Shown: piece after piece, positions 16,340 to 25,886 of the stretch
Layout: the number at the start of each line of letters is the position of its first letter
Numbering within the stretch: the first letter of the stretch is position 1
NCBI RefSeq assembly: GCF_002224225.1
Contig: NZ_NJGG01000001.1
Location: 186,001-250,000 of the forward strand
Source of the DNA: Polynucleobacter cosmopolitanus
GTDB taxonomy: Bacteria; Pseudomonadota; Gammaproteobacteria; Burkholderiales; Burkholderiaceae
Length of the DNA stretch: 64,000 nucleotides
Direction of reading: 5' to 3'
Program-made: the position numbers and the translations under genes
Notes under the pieces: model-generated
Databases searched by the model: none
The model's input: only the letters and a program-made list of their open reading frames with translations
Told to the model about the DNA's origin: nothing

Positions 16340-17830
16340 ATGGCTGATGTTCGCCCCGCCATTGATGCGGAACTTCAACGACTATTACCTCCCGAGTCAT
16401 ATGGCTTAAAGCATGCCAGCAAAGGTCCAAGATCACTGTTTGGAGAAATCCTAGATTGGATGTTGGCCCCGCTTTTGTTGTTATGGCCCATGAGCATTGC
16501 GGTGACCTATTTGGTTGCGCAATCAATTGCAACAGCTCCATTTGATCGAAGTCTTGAAAACAGTGTTCAAGCCATCTCTCAACAAATCAAAACAGTCGGC
16601 GATCAGATATCGCTGACCTTACCAATGTCAGCCCGACAAATTCTGCGCGCCGATGAAAACGATACGATTTATTTCCAAGTCATTGGCCCACGCGGAGAAT
16701 TAATTGCGGGTGATAAAGATTTATCTTTGCCTGCTGATGGCGATCCATTACAAGTAGGCACCATCACTTACCGTGATAGTCGAATTGCTGGCAATGAAGT
16801 GCGGGTTGCCGCAACCTTGGTCATACTTTCAACATCAACTGGCCCCAGCCCCGTGATGGTTCAAGTTGCTGAGACCTTAGAAAAACGATCACAGCTTGCC
16901 AATGAAATCATCAAAGGCGTGATTTTGCCGCAGTTCATTATTTTGCCGATTGTGGTGGTCTTGGTTTGGTTTGGTTTGAGCAGAGGTCTTGCACCATTGA
17001 ACGCTCTACAAAACAGAATCAGAAATCGCTTGGTTGATGACACAAGTCCGATTGAGGAGCGTGCGGCTCCACAAGAAATCATGCCCTTGATTTCCAGCTT
17101 TAATGACGTCTTGTATCAGCTTGAAGATTCTGTGCAGTCACAGAAGCGATTCATTGCTGATGCCGCCCATCAATTAAAAACCCCTTTGGCAGGTTTGCGC
17201 ATGCAGGCGGAATTAGCTCAAAGAGAAAATAGTCCTGAAGAGTTGCAACGCTCTTTAGAACAAATCGCTGATAGCTCCACGCGAGCTACTCGCCTAGTGC
17301 AGCAATTACTGTCACTGGCCAGAATGGAAAACACCAACAAGCTCAGTGAAAAGATTTTGATTGATTTATCCCAATCAGCTGCTGATGCAACCAAAAATTG
17401 GTTATCCGCTGCCTGGGAAAAAAACATTGATTTGGGTTATCAATCCAACCAACAATCCTACAAAATGTATGGCAATCCAGTGATGCTAAAAGAGCTATTC
17501 AACAATTTGCTCGATAACGCCATCAAATACACACCAAACAATGGCACCGTGACGGTTGATGTGAGACACGCCAACCAAGCAGGATTACTGATCGTTGAAG
17601 TAAAAGACACGGGACCAGGTATTCCTCCAGAGGAACGTCAGCGAGTTTTAGAACGGTTCTACCGAGTTCTTGGCAGCGATATTGAGGGCAGTGGTTTAGG
17701 TTTAGCCATCGTGAAAGAGATCGCCACGCAACATGGCGGCAAACTGGAGATTCTTGAAAATATCTACCAAGAATCGCCGCTGAAGTACGGAACATGCATG
17801 CGTGTTTATCTTCCGGTAGGCACCCCATGA
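16340..17830 (+). CDS. TctE-like sensor histidine kinase
   Basis: A 496-residue membrane sensor kinase. Two transmembrane segments (about residues 40-62 and 193-213) bracket a periplasmic domain of the 2CSK-N type. Then come a HAMP-like linker, the H-box FIADAAHQLKTPL (His277), the N-box LLDNAIKYTP and G-boxes DTGPGIP and GSGLGLAI. It phosphorylates the adjacent regulator. The closest known arrangement is TctDE-type systems for carboxylic acid transport. Its stop overlaps the following DUF4212 gene by four bases, which suggests that the signal is linked to a sodium:solute symporter. Confidence 0.92.
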   Translation: MADVRPAIDAELQRLLPPESYGLKHASKGPRSLFGEILDWMLAPLLLLWPMSIAVTYLVAQSIATAPFDRSLENSVQAISQQIKTVGDQISLTLPMSARQILRADENDTIYFQVIGPRGELIAGDKDLSLPADGDPLQVGTITYRDSRIAGNEVRVAATLVILSTSTGPSPVMVQVAETLEKRSQLANEIIKGVILPQFIILPIVVVLVWFGLSRGLAPLNALQNRIRNRLVDDTSPIEERAAPQEIMPLISSFNDVLYQLEDSVQSQKRFIADAAHQLKTPLAGLRMQAELAQRENSPEELQRSLEQIADSSTRATRLVQQLLSLARMENTNKLSEKILIDLSQSAADATKNWLSAAWEKNIDLGYQSNQQSYKMYGNPVMLKELFNNLLDNAIKYTPNNGTVTVDVRHANQAGLLIVEVKDTGPGIPPEERQRVLERFYRVLGSDIEGSGLGLAIVKEIATQHGGKLEILENIYQESPLKYGTCMRVYLPVGTP

Positions 17831-18063
17831 AAACTTGGTCCAAAAATAAACGCTTGATCACCATCTTATTAAGCATTTGGTTTTTGACAACATTGGTGGT
17901 TGGTCTTGCCCCAGAACCCTTGAGATTTAATTTCTTTGGCTGGAACTTCACTTATTGGTGGGGCGCCCAAGGGGCACTCTTGATTTATTTAGCGATCATC
18001 TGGGTATACGCCCACAAGATGCATCAATATGAAAAGAAAGCCTTAAAAACAAGCCAAAAATAA
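17827..18063 (+). CDS. DUF4212 symporter small subunit, partner missing
   Basis: A 78-residue membrane protein with two hydrophobic helices (LITILLSIWFLTTLVVGLAP and GALLIYLAIIWVYAHKM) and the family feature FFGWNFTYWWGAQGALLIY. DUF4212 proteins normally precede a large SSS-family sodium:solute symporter (ActP-like), of which they are the small subunit. Here no symporter follows; the next gene is 98 bases away and unrelated. The ATG at 17827 overlaps the kinase stop (ATGA), so it is translated with the two-component system. Confidence 0.85.
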   Translation: MKTWSKNKRLITILLSIWFLTTLVVGLAPEPLRFNFFGWNFTYWWGAQGALLIYLAIIWVYAHKMHQYEKKALKTSQK

Positions 18064-18161
18064 TCTGGCATTAACCCTAAAAATGAAGCGGTCTATGAAT
18101 CAATTTCATGGATTTATTTCATTTTCATTGCACAATACTAAAAACATTCTAACGAGACAAC

Positions 18162-19178
18162 ATGCGCAAATTTTGGCCTAACAGCAATTACCAGTTTCTA
18201 TCCATCAATCAAGATCGACAACTCATCATCACTGATGACTTTTTAAGATCTTATTTAAGAAGGCCTGAGCTTGCTCTTATTCCAGAGTCTTGCGCGCAAG
18301 AACAAAAGATCCATCAATTGCTCACAGATAATCCAAGAGCAACGATTGATTCTGCTGAAATTAAAAAAATGCAAGATCCTGATATTCAGGTGAACTATGA
18401 GATCTGGTTGCGCTTCAGAGATAAGTTGGTTCAAGCGCCCACATTAGAGAATTTTTACTTGGGATTATTTCAAGGCGACGGTGTTGATGTTCCACCGCTC
18501 TTTGTTGACCAGTTAACTCAAATCCTTTGTCAGCACCTTTTGGGTGAGAACCCAAGTGCTATTGAAGCAAGAGCTGCAGAGCTTTTATTCAGAATGCAAA
18601 AGATCACCATCCTCGAAGATGGTCACATCATGTCAGCCGATCAAATCACGGTTGAGAAATATGCAGAAACTGGTGGCTTTGGCAGTATTGGTGAATTACT
18701 GAAACAAAATTCGGCGCCCCTAAGAAGTATTGACTTAGATGTTTTGATAAAAGACAACGCCGATGACTACTGGGAACGTGATGAGGCGCATGACTTTGTT
18801 CTGCAACTCAACTACGATCAAGATGGTGCAGCAGCACTCAGCAGACTTCTTGAAAAGTGGATCTTCCACTTCCACGGCACAAAAGTCACGATCACCCCTC
18901 AAGGTCAAATCTCAGACTCCAAGTGGTCTTGGCACATTGGTCTTGATGTGAATGCCACAGAAATTCTGAATGCACTCTATAACGGTGAAACAGTGGACAA
19001 CTCAAAATTGGCACAAGTCTTGTGCTTATTCAAATTAGAGTTTGTTGATAAAGGTCGCATGCTGCCAGAGATTGCAGGCAAGCCTATTTATCTAGCGATG
19101 GCCCATGACATTGATAAGTGCCTGAAGTTCAAGCCACAAAACCTATTGATCAATTTACCCTTAGCTGAAACTTCGTAA
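18162..19178 (+). CDS. DUF6352 family protein
   Basis: A 338-residue soluble protein that I recognise as resembling DUF6352. Visible blocks are SYLRRPELALIPESCAQEQ near the N-terminus, NYEIWLRFRDKLVQAPTLENFYLGLFQG, DVPPLFVDQLTQILCQHLLG, the acidic DADDYWERDEAHDFVLQLNY-type stretch in the middle and a final cytoplasmic-looking LKFEFVDKGRM-like segment. The function is unknown. Family members contain no recognised catalytic motif. It stands alone between the two-component genes and tRNA-Met. Confidence 0.75.
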   Translation: MRKFWPNSNYQFLSINQDRQLIITDDFLRSYLRRPELALIPESCAQEQKIHQLLTDNPRATIDSAEIKKMQDPDIQVNYEIWLRFRDKLVQAPTLENFYLGLFQGDGVDVPPLFVDQLTQILCQHLLGENPSAIEARAAELLFRMQKITILEDGHIMSADQITVEKYAETGGFGSIGELLKQNSAPLRSIDLDVLIKDNADDYWERDEAHDFVLQLNYDQDGAAALSRLLEKWIFHFHGTKVTITPQGQISDSKWSWHIGLDVNATEILNALYNGETVDNSKLAQVLCLFKLEFVDKGRMLPEIAGKPIYLAMAHDIDKCLKFKPQNLLINLPLAETS

Positions 19179-19247
19179 GAGCTAATTTCAGGCCAAGAGC
19201 CCCCTAACTAGGTGAAATTCGCAAAATAAGCTATACTTTCGGTCTTT

Positions 19248-19324
<77 letters not shown>

Positions 19325-19535
19325 ATTTCCCCTCTCGCAGCATCAATCGATGAATGCGGGTTTGATTGAAAAGCCCCAAGGCTTCAATTTAAGTAACAAA
19401 ATCCCAGAATTACCCAGGCATCATCAAAATCTTCAATCGATGCGCACTGGTATTTACTTAGTTCTTATATGGATTTTCAGTGTTTTCAGTGGCTTACAAT
19501 AGAGTCCATAACGATTTGAGTACCCAAGGCTATCA

Positions 19536-20801
19536 ATGAACCCTACAACCTTACAAATTATTGCCACAACACTTTTTGGTATTGCAGTGTTGCACACATT
19601 TTCATCATCATTTTTTGAGCACTTAGCTCATAAGCAACCCAATCACTCTGGCCTATGGCACTTACTTGGTGAAGTTGAGGCTGTTTTTGGTTTTTGGGCG
19701 ATGATCTTGATTGTGTTCATGGCATTTGCTGCTGGAGGCTATCAGCCTTCTGTTGAGTATTTAGAAAGCAGAAACTATACCGAGCCTTTGTTTGTATTTG
19801 CGATCATGGTTGTGGCAGCAAGCCGCCCTGTGTTGCACTTTGCTTCTGAGTTAGTTCGTTTGGTGTCTGGTTTACTTAGCCAGTTATTCCGCATCAACAA
19901 TGTCACCACCAGTTACTTTGTGACACTCGCCATGGTTCCACTGCTTGGTTCATTCATCACTGAACCAGCAGCGATGACTTTGGCGGCACTGCTTTTAAAG
20001 AAGAAAGTATTCAGCCAAACATCCAATGCCAAATTGATGTACTTAACGATTGGCGTGTTGTTCGTTAATATTTCTATTGGTGGTGCGCTAACCAGTTTTG
20101 CCGCACCTCCAATCTTGATGGTTGCAAGCGCTTGGGGTTGGGACACCGCTTACGTTTTCCAAACATTTGGTGTTAAAGCAGCTTTAGCGGTCATTGTGAA
20201 CGCTACATTGGTCACATTGCTGGTAAGAAAAGATTTACCTAAAGCCAATGCAAACCATCAGAACGATGTGATGCCACTCTTTGTTGTGGCAGTTCACTTG
20301 CTATTCTTAGCTGGCATCGTTGTATTTGCTCACCATCCAGTGGTGTTCATGGGCCTTCTACTTTTCTTCATGGGTTACACACACGCTTACGCTAAGTTTC
20401 AAAGTCCTTTGCTACTAAAAGAAGCTTTGATGGTTGCATTCTTCTTGGCAGGTTTGGTAGTGCTTGGCGGTATGCAGCAGTGGTGGTTACAACCGATTTT
20501 AGAAAACATGAGCAGCACCCTTGTTTACTACGGTGCAACAGCCTTGACTGCCATCACTGATAACGCCGCTCTTACTTATCTAGGATCTTTGGTTGAGGGC
20601 ACCAGCGAAGAGTTTAAATATGCATTGGTTGCTGGCGCAATCACTGGCGGTGGCTTGACCGTGATTGCCAATGCACCAAATCCCGCAGGCATGTCCATTC
20701 TTCGTGAACATTTCCCTGATGGCAGCGTTTCAGCACTGTGGTTATTTTTGGCAGCCTTGCCACCAACCATCGTAGCAATCATTGCGTTTCAGTTCATCTA
20801 A
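19536..20801 (+). CDS. Putative Na+/H+ antiporter
   Basis: A 421-residue polytopic membrane protein with about eleven hydrophobic segments. Recognisable parts are VLHTFSSSFFEHLAHKQPNH, HLLGEVEAVFGFWAM, PLLGSFITEPAAMTLAALLL and the repeated C-terminal half TAITDNAALTYLGSL with VIANAPNPAGMSIL. The duplicated E/D-P/N motifs within membrane helices are those of the ion transporter superfamily, to which this putative sodium/proton antiporter family belongs. The actual ion is inferred. It is three bases upstream of miaB, possibly in one transcript. Confidence 0.82.
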   Translation: MNPTTLQIIATTLFGIAVLHTFSSSFFEHLAHKQPNHSGLWHLLGEVEAVFGFWAMILIVFMAFAAGGYQPSVEYLESRNYTEPLFVFAIMVVAASRPVLHFASELVRLVSGLLSQLFRINNVTTSYFVTLAMVPLLGSFITEPAAMTLAALLLKKKVFSQTSNAKLMYLTIGVLFVNISIGGALTSFAAPPILMVASAWGWDTAYVFQTFGVKAALAVIVNATLVTLLVRKDLPKANANHQNDVMPLFVVAVHLLFLAGIVVFAHHPVVFMGLLLFFMGYTHAYAKFQSPLLLKEALMVAFFLAGLVVLGGMQQWWLQPILENMSSTLVYYGATALTAITDNAALTYLGSLVEGTSEEFKYALVAGAITGGGLTVIANAPNPAGMSILREHFPDGSVSALWLFLAALPPTIVAIIAFQFI

Positions 20802-20804
20802 GCA

Positions 20805-22145
20805 ATGAAAAAAGTTTATATCAAAACCTTCGGTTGTCAGATGAATGAATATGATTCTGACAAGATGGTGGACGTGCTTCACCATCATGATGGCATGATA
20901 AAAACGGACACGCCTGAAGATGCTGATTTAATTCTTTTAAATACATGTTCGGTGCGCGAAAAGGCCCAAGAAAAAGTTTTTTCTGATTTAGGTCGACTGC
21001 GTGAATTAAAGTTAAAGCGACCTGAATTAATGATCGGTGTTGGCGGTTGTGTTGCCAGTCAAGAAGGCAAGCACATTGTTAACCGTGCACCTTATGTTGA
21101 CATTGTTTTTGGTCCGCAAACCCTGCATAGACTTCCCGAACTGATTAAAGCGCGTCAATCAAGCGGCCTATCTCAGGTAGATATCAGTTTTCCAGAAATT
21201 GAAAAATTTGATAACTTGCCTCCTGCCAAAGTTGAAGGTGGTGCAGCTTATGTATCGATCATGGAAGGTTGCTCTAAATATTGCAGCTATTGCGTGGTTC
21301 CCTACACCAGAGGTGAAGAAGTTTCTCGCCCCTTTGAAGATGTCTTGACTGAAGTAGCCGGCTTGGCACAACAGGGTGTTCAGGAAATTCAACTGCTGGG
21401 TCAAAACGTGAACGCCTACAGAGGCAGTATTGCAGGCTCTAGCGAGATTGCTGATTTCGCGATGCTTTTGGAATACGTGGCAGAAATCCCTGGTGTAGAA
21501 CGAATTCGTTTCACAACCAGTCACCCTAAAGAATTCACGCAACGCTTGATTGATGCATACACAAAAATCCCTAAGCTTGTGAACCATTTGCACCTACCAG
21601 TTCAGCATGGCTCAGACAGAGTTTTAGCCAACATGAAACGTGGCTACACCATTTTGGAATACAAAAGCATCATCAAAAAGATGAAGGCTGTTCGTCCCAG
21701 CATTTCTATTTCAAGCGACTTCATCGTTGGCTTCCCAGGCGAGACAGAAGAAGATTTTGAGCAACTCATGAAGTTGGTCAAAGAAGTTAAATTTGATAAT
21801 AGCTATTGCTTTACTTATAGCGAGAGACCTGGAACTCCCGCAGCCAATCTCGTGGATGACGTCCCATTGGCCATTAAAAATGATCGTCTCAAAAGATTGG
21901 TGTCTCAAATCGATCAGCATGTATTGGAAATCAACCAAAGCATGGTCGGTAAAACTGAATTGGCCATGGTTGAAAGCATGGCACGCGACGGCATCCATCT
22001 GCAATGCCGCACAGAAAATGGTCGCGTTGCTTTGATCAATGCTGGATCAGATCAAGCCAAACGTTTGATTGGTAAATTAATGCCAGTGACATTCACAGAA
22101 GCCATGCCTCATTCTTTGCGTGGCGAATTGATGATTCAGGAATGA
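20805..22145 (+). CDS. miaB: tRNA-2-methylthio-N6-dimethylallyladenosine synthase MiaB
   Basis: A radical SAM methylthiotransferase (446 residues) that adds the methylthio group to i6A37 of tRNAs reading U-starting codons. The N-terminal UPF0004 domain begins [13 protein letters not shown] with cluster cysteines also in [11 protein letters not shown] and GGCVASQEG. The radical SAM motif is [17 protein letters not shown]. The C-terminal TRAM domain is present up to [10 protein letters not shown]. It is first of the miaB-ybeY-corC-lnt series, a gene order conserved in many Proteobacteria. Confidence 0.98.
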   Translation: MKKVYIKTFGCQMNEYDSDKMVDVLHHHDGMIKTDTPEDADLILLNTCSVREKAQEKVFSDLGRLRELKLKRPELMIGVGGCVASQEGKHIVNRAPYVDIVFGPQTLHRLPELIKARQSSGLSQVDISFPEIEKFDNLPPAKVEGGAAYVSIMEGCSKYCSYCVVPYTRGEEVSRPFEDVLTEVAGLAQQGVQEIQLLGQNVNAYRGSIAGSSEIADFAMLLEYVAEIPGVERIRFTTSHPKEFTQRLIDAYTKIPKLVNHLHLPVQHGSDRVLANMKRGYTILEYKSIIKKMKAVRPSISISSDFIVGFPGETEEDFEQLMKLVKEVKFDNSYCFTYSERPGTPAANLVDDVPLAIKNDRLKRLVSQIDQHVLEINQSMVGKTELAMVESMARDGIHLQCRTENGRVALINAGSDQAKRLIGKLMPVTFTEAMPHSLRGELMIQE

Positions 22146-22152
22146 ATTAAAA

Positions 22153-22617
22153 ATGGCCCAAGCATTTAAACTAACGCTTGATATTCAGTTTGCCAGTGAC
22201 TCTCTTGAACAAACTTGGTCACCCCTGATCAATAAAAGAAAAATCGGCAACTGGATTAAAAAAGCTTTGCAACAAGACGCCAGCATGACCGTGAGATTTG
22301 TTGGAAATGCAGAGAGTAAAAAACTAAACGGTACTTATCGACACAAAGATTACGCCACCAATATTCTGACATTTCCTTACGACATTGATCCTGTTAGTAA
22401 TGCTCTGAATGCTGATTTGGTGATTTGTTTACCGGTGCTTAAAAAAGAAGCCTTGGCTCAAAAAAAATCCATTGAGCAACACCTGATACATTTGATTATT
22501 CACGGCACTCTTCATGCCCAAGGTTTTGATCACGAAGATGAAATTGAAGCTGAAGCGATGGAAGAGCTCGAAATCAATATTCTAAAAAGCCTAAAACAGG
22601 CAAACCCTTACTGCTGA
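22153..22617 (+). CDS. ybeY: Endoribonuclease YbeY (rRNA maturation factor)
   Basis: A zinc-dependent single-strand endoribonuclease of 154 residues involved in 16S rRNA 3' end maturation and ribosome quality control. The metal motif HGTLHAQGFDH gives the three histidines of the H-x3-H-x5-H signature. Upstream is the family's KLNGTYRHKDYATNILTFPY. It follows miaB by seven bases, as in E. coli, where a phoH-like gene usually sits between; that gene is absent here. Confidence 0.96.
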   Translation: MAQAFKLTLDIQFASDSLEQTWSPLINKRKIGNWIKKALQQDASMTVRFVGNAESKKLNGTYRHKDYATNILTFPYDIDPVSNALNADLVICLPVLKKEALAQKKSIEQHLIHLIIHGTLHAQGFDHEDEIEAEAMEELEINILKSLKQANPYC

Positions 22618-22647
22618 ATTTAAATAAATCAGTTATTCTTACCAATT

Positions 22648-23487
22648 ATGACAACTGAACCAGAGTCGAAAAGCCTCCTAGAACGCATCAGTGCCCTACT
22701 GACGCCAAGCCCTTCCTCGCCAACAGAACAACGCCGCGAGTTACTGGAAACTCTCAAAGAGGCTCAAGCGGAAGGTCTCATTGATGCAGATGCCTTATCA
22801 ATGATTGAGGGCGTTTTCCAGGTCAGCGAGCTTTCAGCCCGAGACATCTTGATCCCCAGAGCTCAAATTGACTGGATCGATATCAATGAATCAGTTGAAG
22901 ACACGATTGCAGAAGTCATCCGAGCTGCACACTCAAGATTCCCCGTGTACGAGAACAATCGCGATAACGTGATTGGCATCTTGCTTGCTAAAGATTTATT
23001 GCGCCATTCACAAGAAGAAGATTTTCAGTTACGCGATTGGTTAAGGCCTGCTGTATTCATCCCTGAATCAAAACGCTTAAGTGTGCTTTTAAAAGACTTC
23101 AGAGAGCACCGCAATCACATTGCCATTGTTGTTGATGAATATGGCGGCGTTGCAGGCTTGGTCACCATTGAAGACGTTCTAGAACAAATTGTGGGCGACA
23201 TTGAAGATGAACATGACACAGATGATATTGAAGACAACATCATCAAGGTCAGTGAAATAAAATTCAGAATCCGCGGCATCACTGAACTAGACCAAGTCAA
23301 TGAAGCGCTAGGAACCACCTTTGTCGATGAAGACAATGACACGCTTGCTGGATTTATCTTGAAAAAATTAGGCAGAGTTCCACACAAAGGTGAATCCATC
23401 ACCATTGGAAATATCCTGTTTGAGGTTCAACGAGCAGATGCTAGACAAGTGCACGTTTTATTAGCCACCAAATTAGAAATTGATTAA
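22648..23487 (+). CDS. corC: CorC/HlyC-family protein with CBS domains
   Basis: A 279-residue cytoplasmic protein with an N-terminal helix, two CBS domains (SARDILIPRAQIDWIDINES... and HRNHIAIVVDEYGGVAGLVT) and the C-terminal transporter-associated domain (FRIRGITELDQVNEALG, DNDTLAGFILKKLGRVP). It lacks the membrane DUF21 part, so it is the short CorC form, linked to magnesium and cobalt efflux in enterics (family knowledge). It overlaps lnt by eight bases, and the pair ybeY-corC-lnt is a classic cluster. Confidence 0.93.
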   Translation: MTTEPESKSLLERISALLTPSPSSPTEQRRELLETLKEAQAEGLIDADALSMIEGVFQVSELSARDILIPRAQIDWIDINESVEDTIAEVIRAAHSRFPVYENNRDNVIGILLAKDLLRHSQEEDFQLRDWLRPAVFIPESKRLSVLLKDFREHRNHIAIVVDEYGGVAGLVTIEDVLEQIVGDIEDEHDTDDIEDNIIKVSEIKFRIRGITELDQVNEALGTTFVDEDNDTLAGFILKKLGRVPHKGESITIGNILFEVQRADARQVHVLLATKLEID

Positions 23488-24934
23488 AGCTTTACTTTTT
23501 TTCCTACTAGGAAGTATCTGCGCTTGGTTGATTGAGTTGCCATTTGGCGGCTGGTTCTTAATTCTGGGCTTAGCCGCATACATTCACTTTATTTTCAAAG
23601 AACAACGGGTCTTCCTTTTTGCCTGGCTATTTGGCTTAGGCTATTTTTGCAATGCACTTTGGTGGCTTTTTATCAGCCTTCATGACATTGGAAAAGTTCC
23701 AGCGGTAATTTCTGTTCTAGCGGTCATTGCCTTATCAGCATATTTGGCATTATTTACAGCCACTGCGATCAAGCTGGTTCACCAATTTCATTCGTCTGCG
23801 GCTAGAGTTCTAGGGCTTGCTAGTTCATGGGCCATCATGGAATGGGCCAGAGGACAATTATTCACGGGCTTCCCTTGGGCGGGACTTGCTGAGTCGCAAG
23901 TAGATGGTCCATTCTTTGCCTGGGCAACACTTTTGGGAGGCCTGGCCTGCACATGGTTTTGCGTTGGTTTAGCAGGCTATCTTAGTCAAGGCAAACACAA
24001 CGTATTCACCAAACTTGTTGCGTCCATCACCATCATTTCAGCCAGTCATGCTTTAGGCTTGATTGCTTTCACCGAACCGATTGGTAGGCCGATTGATGTG
24101 ACTTTGATTCAGGGTAATTTTGAGCAATCAACACAATTCAATCCTGAACATCTTCAACAACAAATTAACTTTTATGCCAACGCCATTAAAAGCAGCGATA
24201 GTCATTTAGTTGTTGCGCCAGAAACTGCCTTTCCTTTGCCGCTCAAGATCATTCCACAAGAAGTCTTTTCAGAGATCAAACCAAACACGGCAAAAAAGAA
24301 TGTGATTCTTGGGGCTGTTAGTACGGGTCCTTCTGGCTTACCAACAAACTCAGCGATTGCTTTGAATCAAGGTAACTTGATTTATCAATACGATAAAAGT
24401 CACTTGGTTCCATTTGGCGAATTCATCCCGTGGGGTTTTCAATGGTTTGTCGATTTATTCAAAGTACCTTTGGGTAACTTTGAGCGTGGTTCGATGACTC
24501 AGGTGCCTTATATTCTTGAGCATGGCTCGGATCAAATTGCGATTGGCCTGATGATTTGCTACGAGGACGTTTTTGGTGATGAGTTAGCCAAAAGACAGAG
24601 AAATTCATCACTAGAACATCATCTGTGGATTAACTTAACAAATCTAGCCTGGTTTGGAGAGAGTCAAGCTCCGGAGCAACAACTCAGATTGGCCCGCCTA
24701 AGATCCATTGAGACTGGCATTCCTACCTTACGAGCAACGAACACTGGCGTCACAGCAGTCATCGATTCTCAAGGTCAGGTTATTTATGAGCTACCCAAAT
24801 TTCAGCAGGCCACCCTCAAAACAAGTGTTCAAGCTTATTCGGGTAAAACACCCTATGTTTGGTTAGGAGATTTACCCATTTTGATCATCAGCGCCCTTTT
24901 CCTAGTATTTGCCTGGTATCAGAACAAAAAATAA
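23480..24934 (+). CDS. lnt: Apolipoprotein N-acyltransferase
   Basis: Inner membrane enzyme (484 residues) that adds the third acyl chain to lipoproteins. Six or so N-terminal membrane segments precede a periplasmic nitrilase-like domain with the catalytic triad Glu248 (VVAPETAFPLP), Lys306 (YDKSHLVPFGEF) and Cys360 (GLMICYEDVFG). A last membrane helix closes the protein (LPILIISALFLVFAW). The only sensible start is a TTG at 23480 inside the end of corC; no ATG is available near the start of the first helix. Its substrates here include the lipoproteins at 7.8-9.2 kb. Confidence 0.95.
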   Translation: MIKALLFFLLGSICAWLIELPFGGWFLILGLAAYIHFIFKEQRVFLFAWLFGLGYFCNALWWLFISLHDIGKVPAVISVLAVIALSAYLALFTATAIKLVHQFHSSAARVLGLASSWAIMEWARGQLFTGFPWAGLAESQVDGPFFAWATLLGGLACTWFCVGLAGYLSQGKHNVFTKLVASITIISASHALGLIAFTEPIGRPIDVTLIQGNFEQSTQFNPEHLQQQINFYANAIKSSDSHLVVAPETAFPLPLKIIPQEVFSEIKPNTAKKNVILGAVSTGPSGLPTNSAIALNQGNLIYQYDKSHLVPFGEFIPWGFQWFVDLFKVPLGNFERGSMTQVPYILEHGSDQIAIGLMICYEDVFGDELAKRQRNSSLEHHLWINLTNLAWFGESQAPEQQLRLARLRSIETGIPTLRATNTGVTAVIDSQGQVIYELPKFQQATLKTSVQAYSGKTPYVWLGDLPILIISALFLVFAWYQNKK

Positions 24935-24986
24935 GGGCAGACAGTCGCAAGAAAGGTAAAATCACTGGGTTCAGGAAACCTAATAT

Positions 24987-25886
24987 ATGCTTACCTTTCA
25001 GCAAGTTATTCTTACTCTTCAAAATTACTGGGACCAACAAGGTTGCGCCCTTCTTCAGCCTGTCGATCTAGAGGTTGGCGCCGGCACATCGCACACAGCG
25101 ACATTTTTGAGAGCCATCGGCCCAGAGCCATGGAAGGCTGCTTATGTGCAACCTTCACGCCGCCCTAAAGATGGCCGCTATGGTGAAAATCCCAATCGCT
25201 TACAACACTACTACCAATATCAAGTGGTTTTGAAGCCGGCCCCTGAAAACATTTTAGATTTGTATCTTGGAAGCTTAGAAGCTTTAGGTTTAGATCTAAA
25301 ACAAAATGACATTCGTTTTGTTGAAGACGACTGGGAAAATCCAACCTTGGGTGCCTGGGGTCTTGGTTGGGAAGTTTGGCTTAACGGCATGGAAGTCACG
25401 CAGTTCACTTACTTTCAACAAGTGGGCGGCATCGACTGCAAACCAATTTTGGGTGAAATCACTTATGGCTTAGAGCGCTTGGCCATGTATTTGCAAAAAG
25501 TTGAAAACGTTTATGACTTGGTATGGACTGAAGGTGTCAGCTACGGCGACGTCTACCACCAGAACGAAGTGGAGCAATCAACATACAACTTTGAATACTC
25601 AAATGCAGATTTGTTATTTCAGCAGTTCACCAACTACGAAAACGAAGCCAAACGTTTGATGGAAATTCCTTTGGCCTTGCCTGCTTATGAAATGGTCTTA
25701 AAAGCTGCTCATACATTCAACTTACTAGATGCTCGCGGCGCCATTTCAGTCACAGAGCGCGCAGCTTATATTGGACGTATTCGTAACTTATCTCGCAGCG
25801 TTGCGCAGGCTTACTTCGAGTCTAGGGAAAAATTGGGATTCCCAATGTGTCAACCACTGAATCAAAAATCAGGGGGTACAAAATGA
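24987..25886 (+). CDS. glyQ: Glycine--tRNA ligase alpha subunit
   Basis: The class II catalytic subunit of the bacterial alpha2beta2 glycyl-tRNA synthetase (299 residues). It begins [20 protein letters not shown] and carries motif 2 ([19 protein letters not shown]) and the motif 3 region [13 protein letters not shown]. Its TGA overlaps the glyS ATG (ATGA), which couples translation of the two subunits. Confidence 0.98.
   Translation: MLTFQQVILTLQNYWDQQGCALLQPVDLEVGAGTSHTATFLRAIGPEPWKAAYVQPSRRPKDGRYGENPNRLQHYYQYQVVLKPAPENILDLYLGSLEALGLDLKQNDIRFVEDDWENPTLGAWGLGWEVWLNGMEVTQFTYFQQVGGIDCKPILGEITYGLERLAMYLQKVENVYDLVWTEGVSYGDVYHQNEVEQSTYNFEYSNADLLFQQFTNYENEAKRLMEIPLALPAYEMVLKAAHTFNLLDARGAISVTERAAYIGRIRNLSRSVAQAYFESREKLGFPMCQPLNQKSGGTK

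Noticed and set aside
19325-19535. Intrinsic terminator after tRNA-Met
   Set aside because: AAGCC-ccaa-GGCTT is only five bases of stem with a poor T-run; too weak to call.
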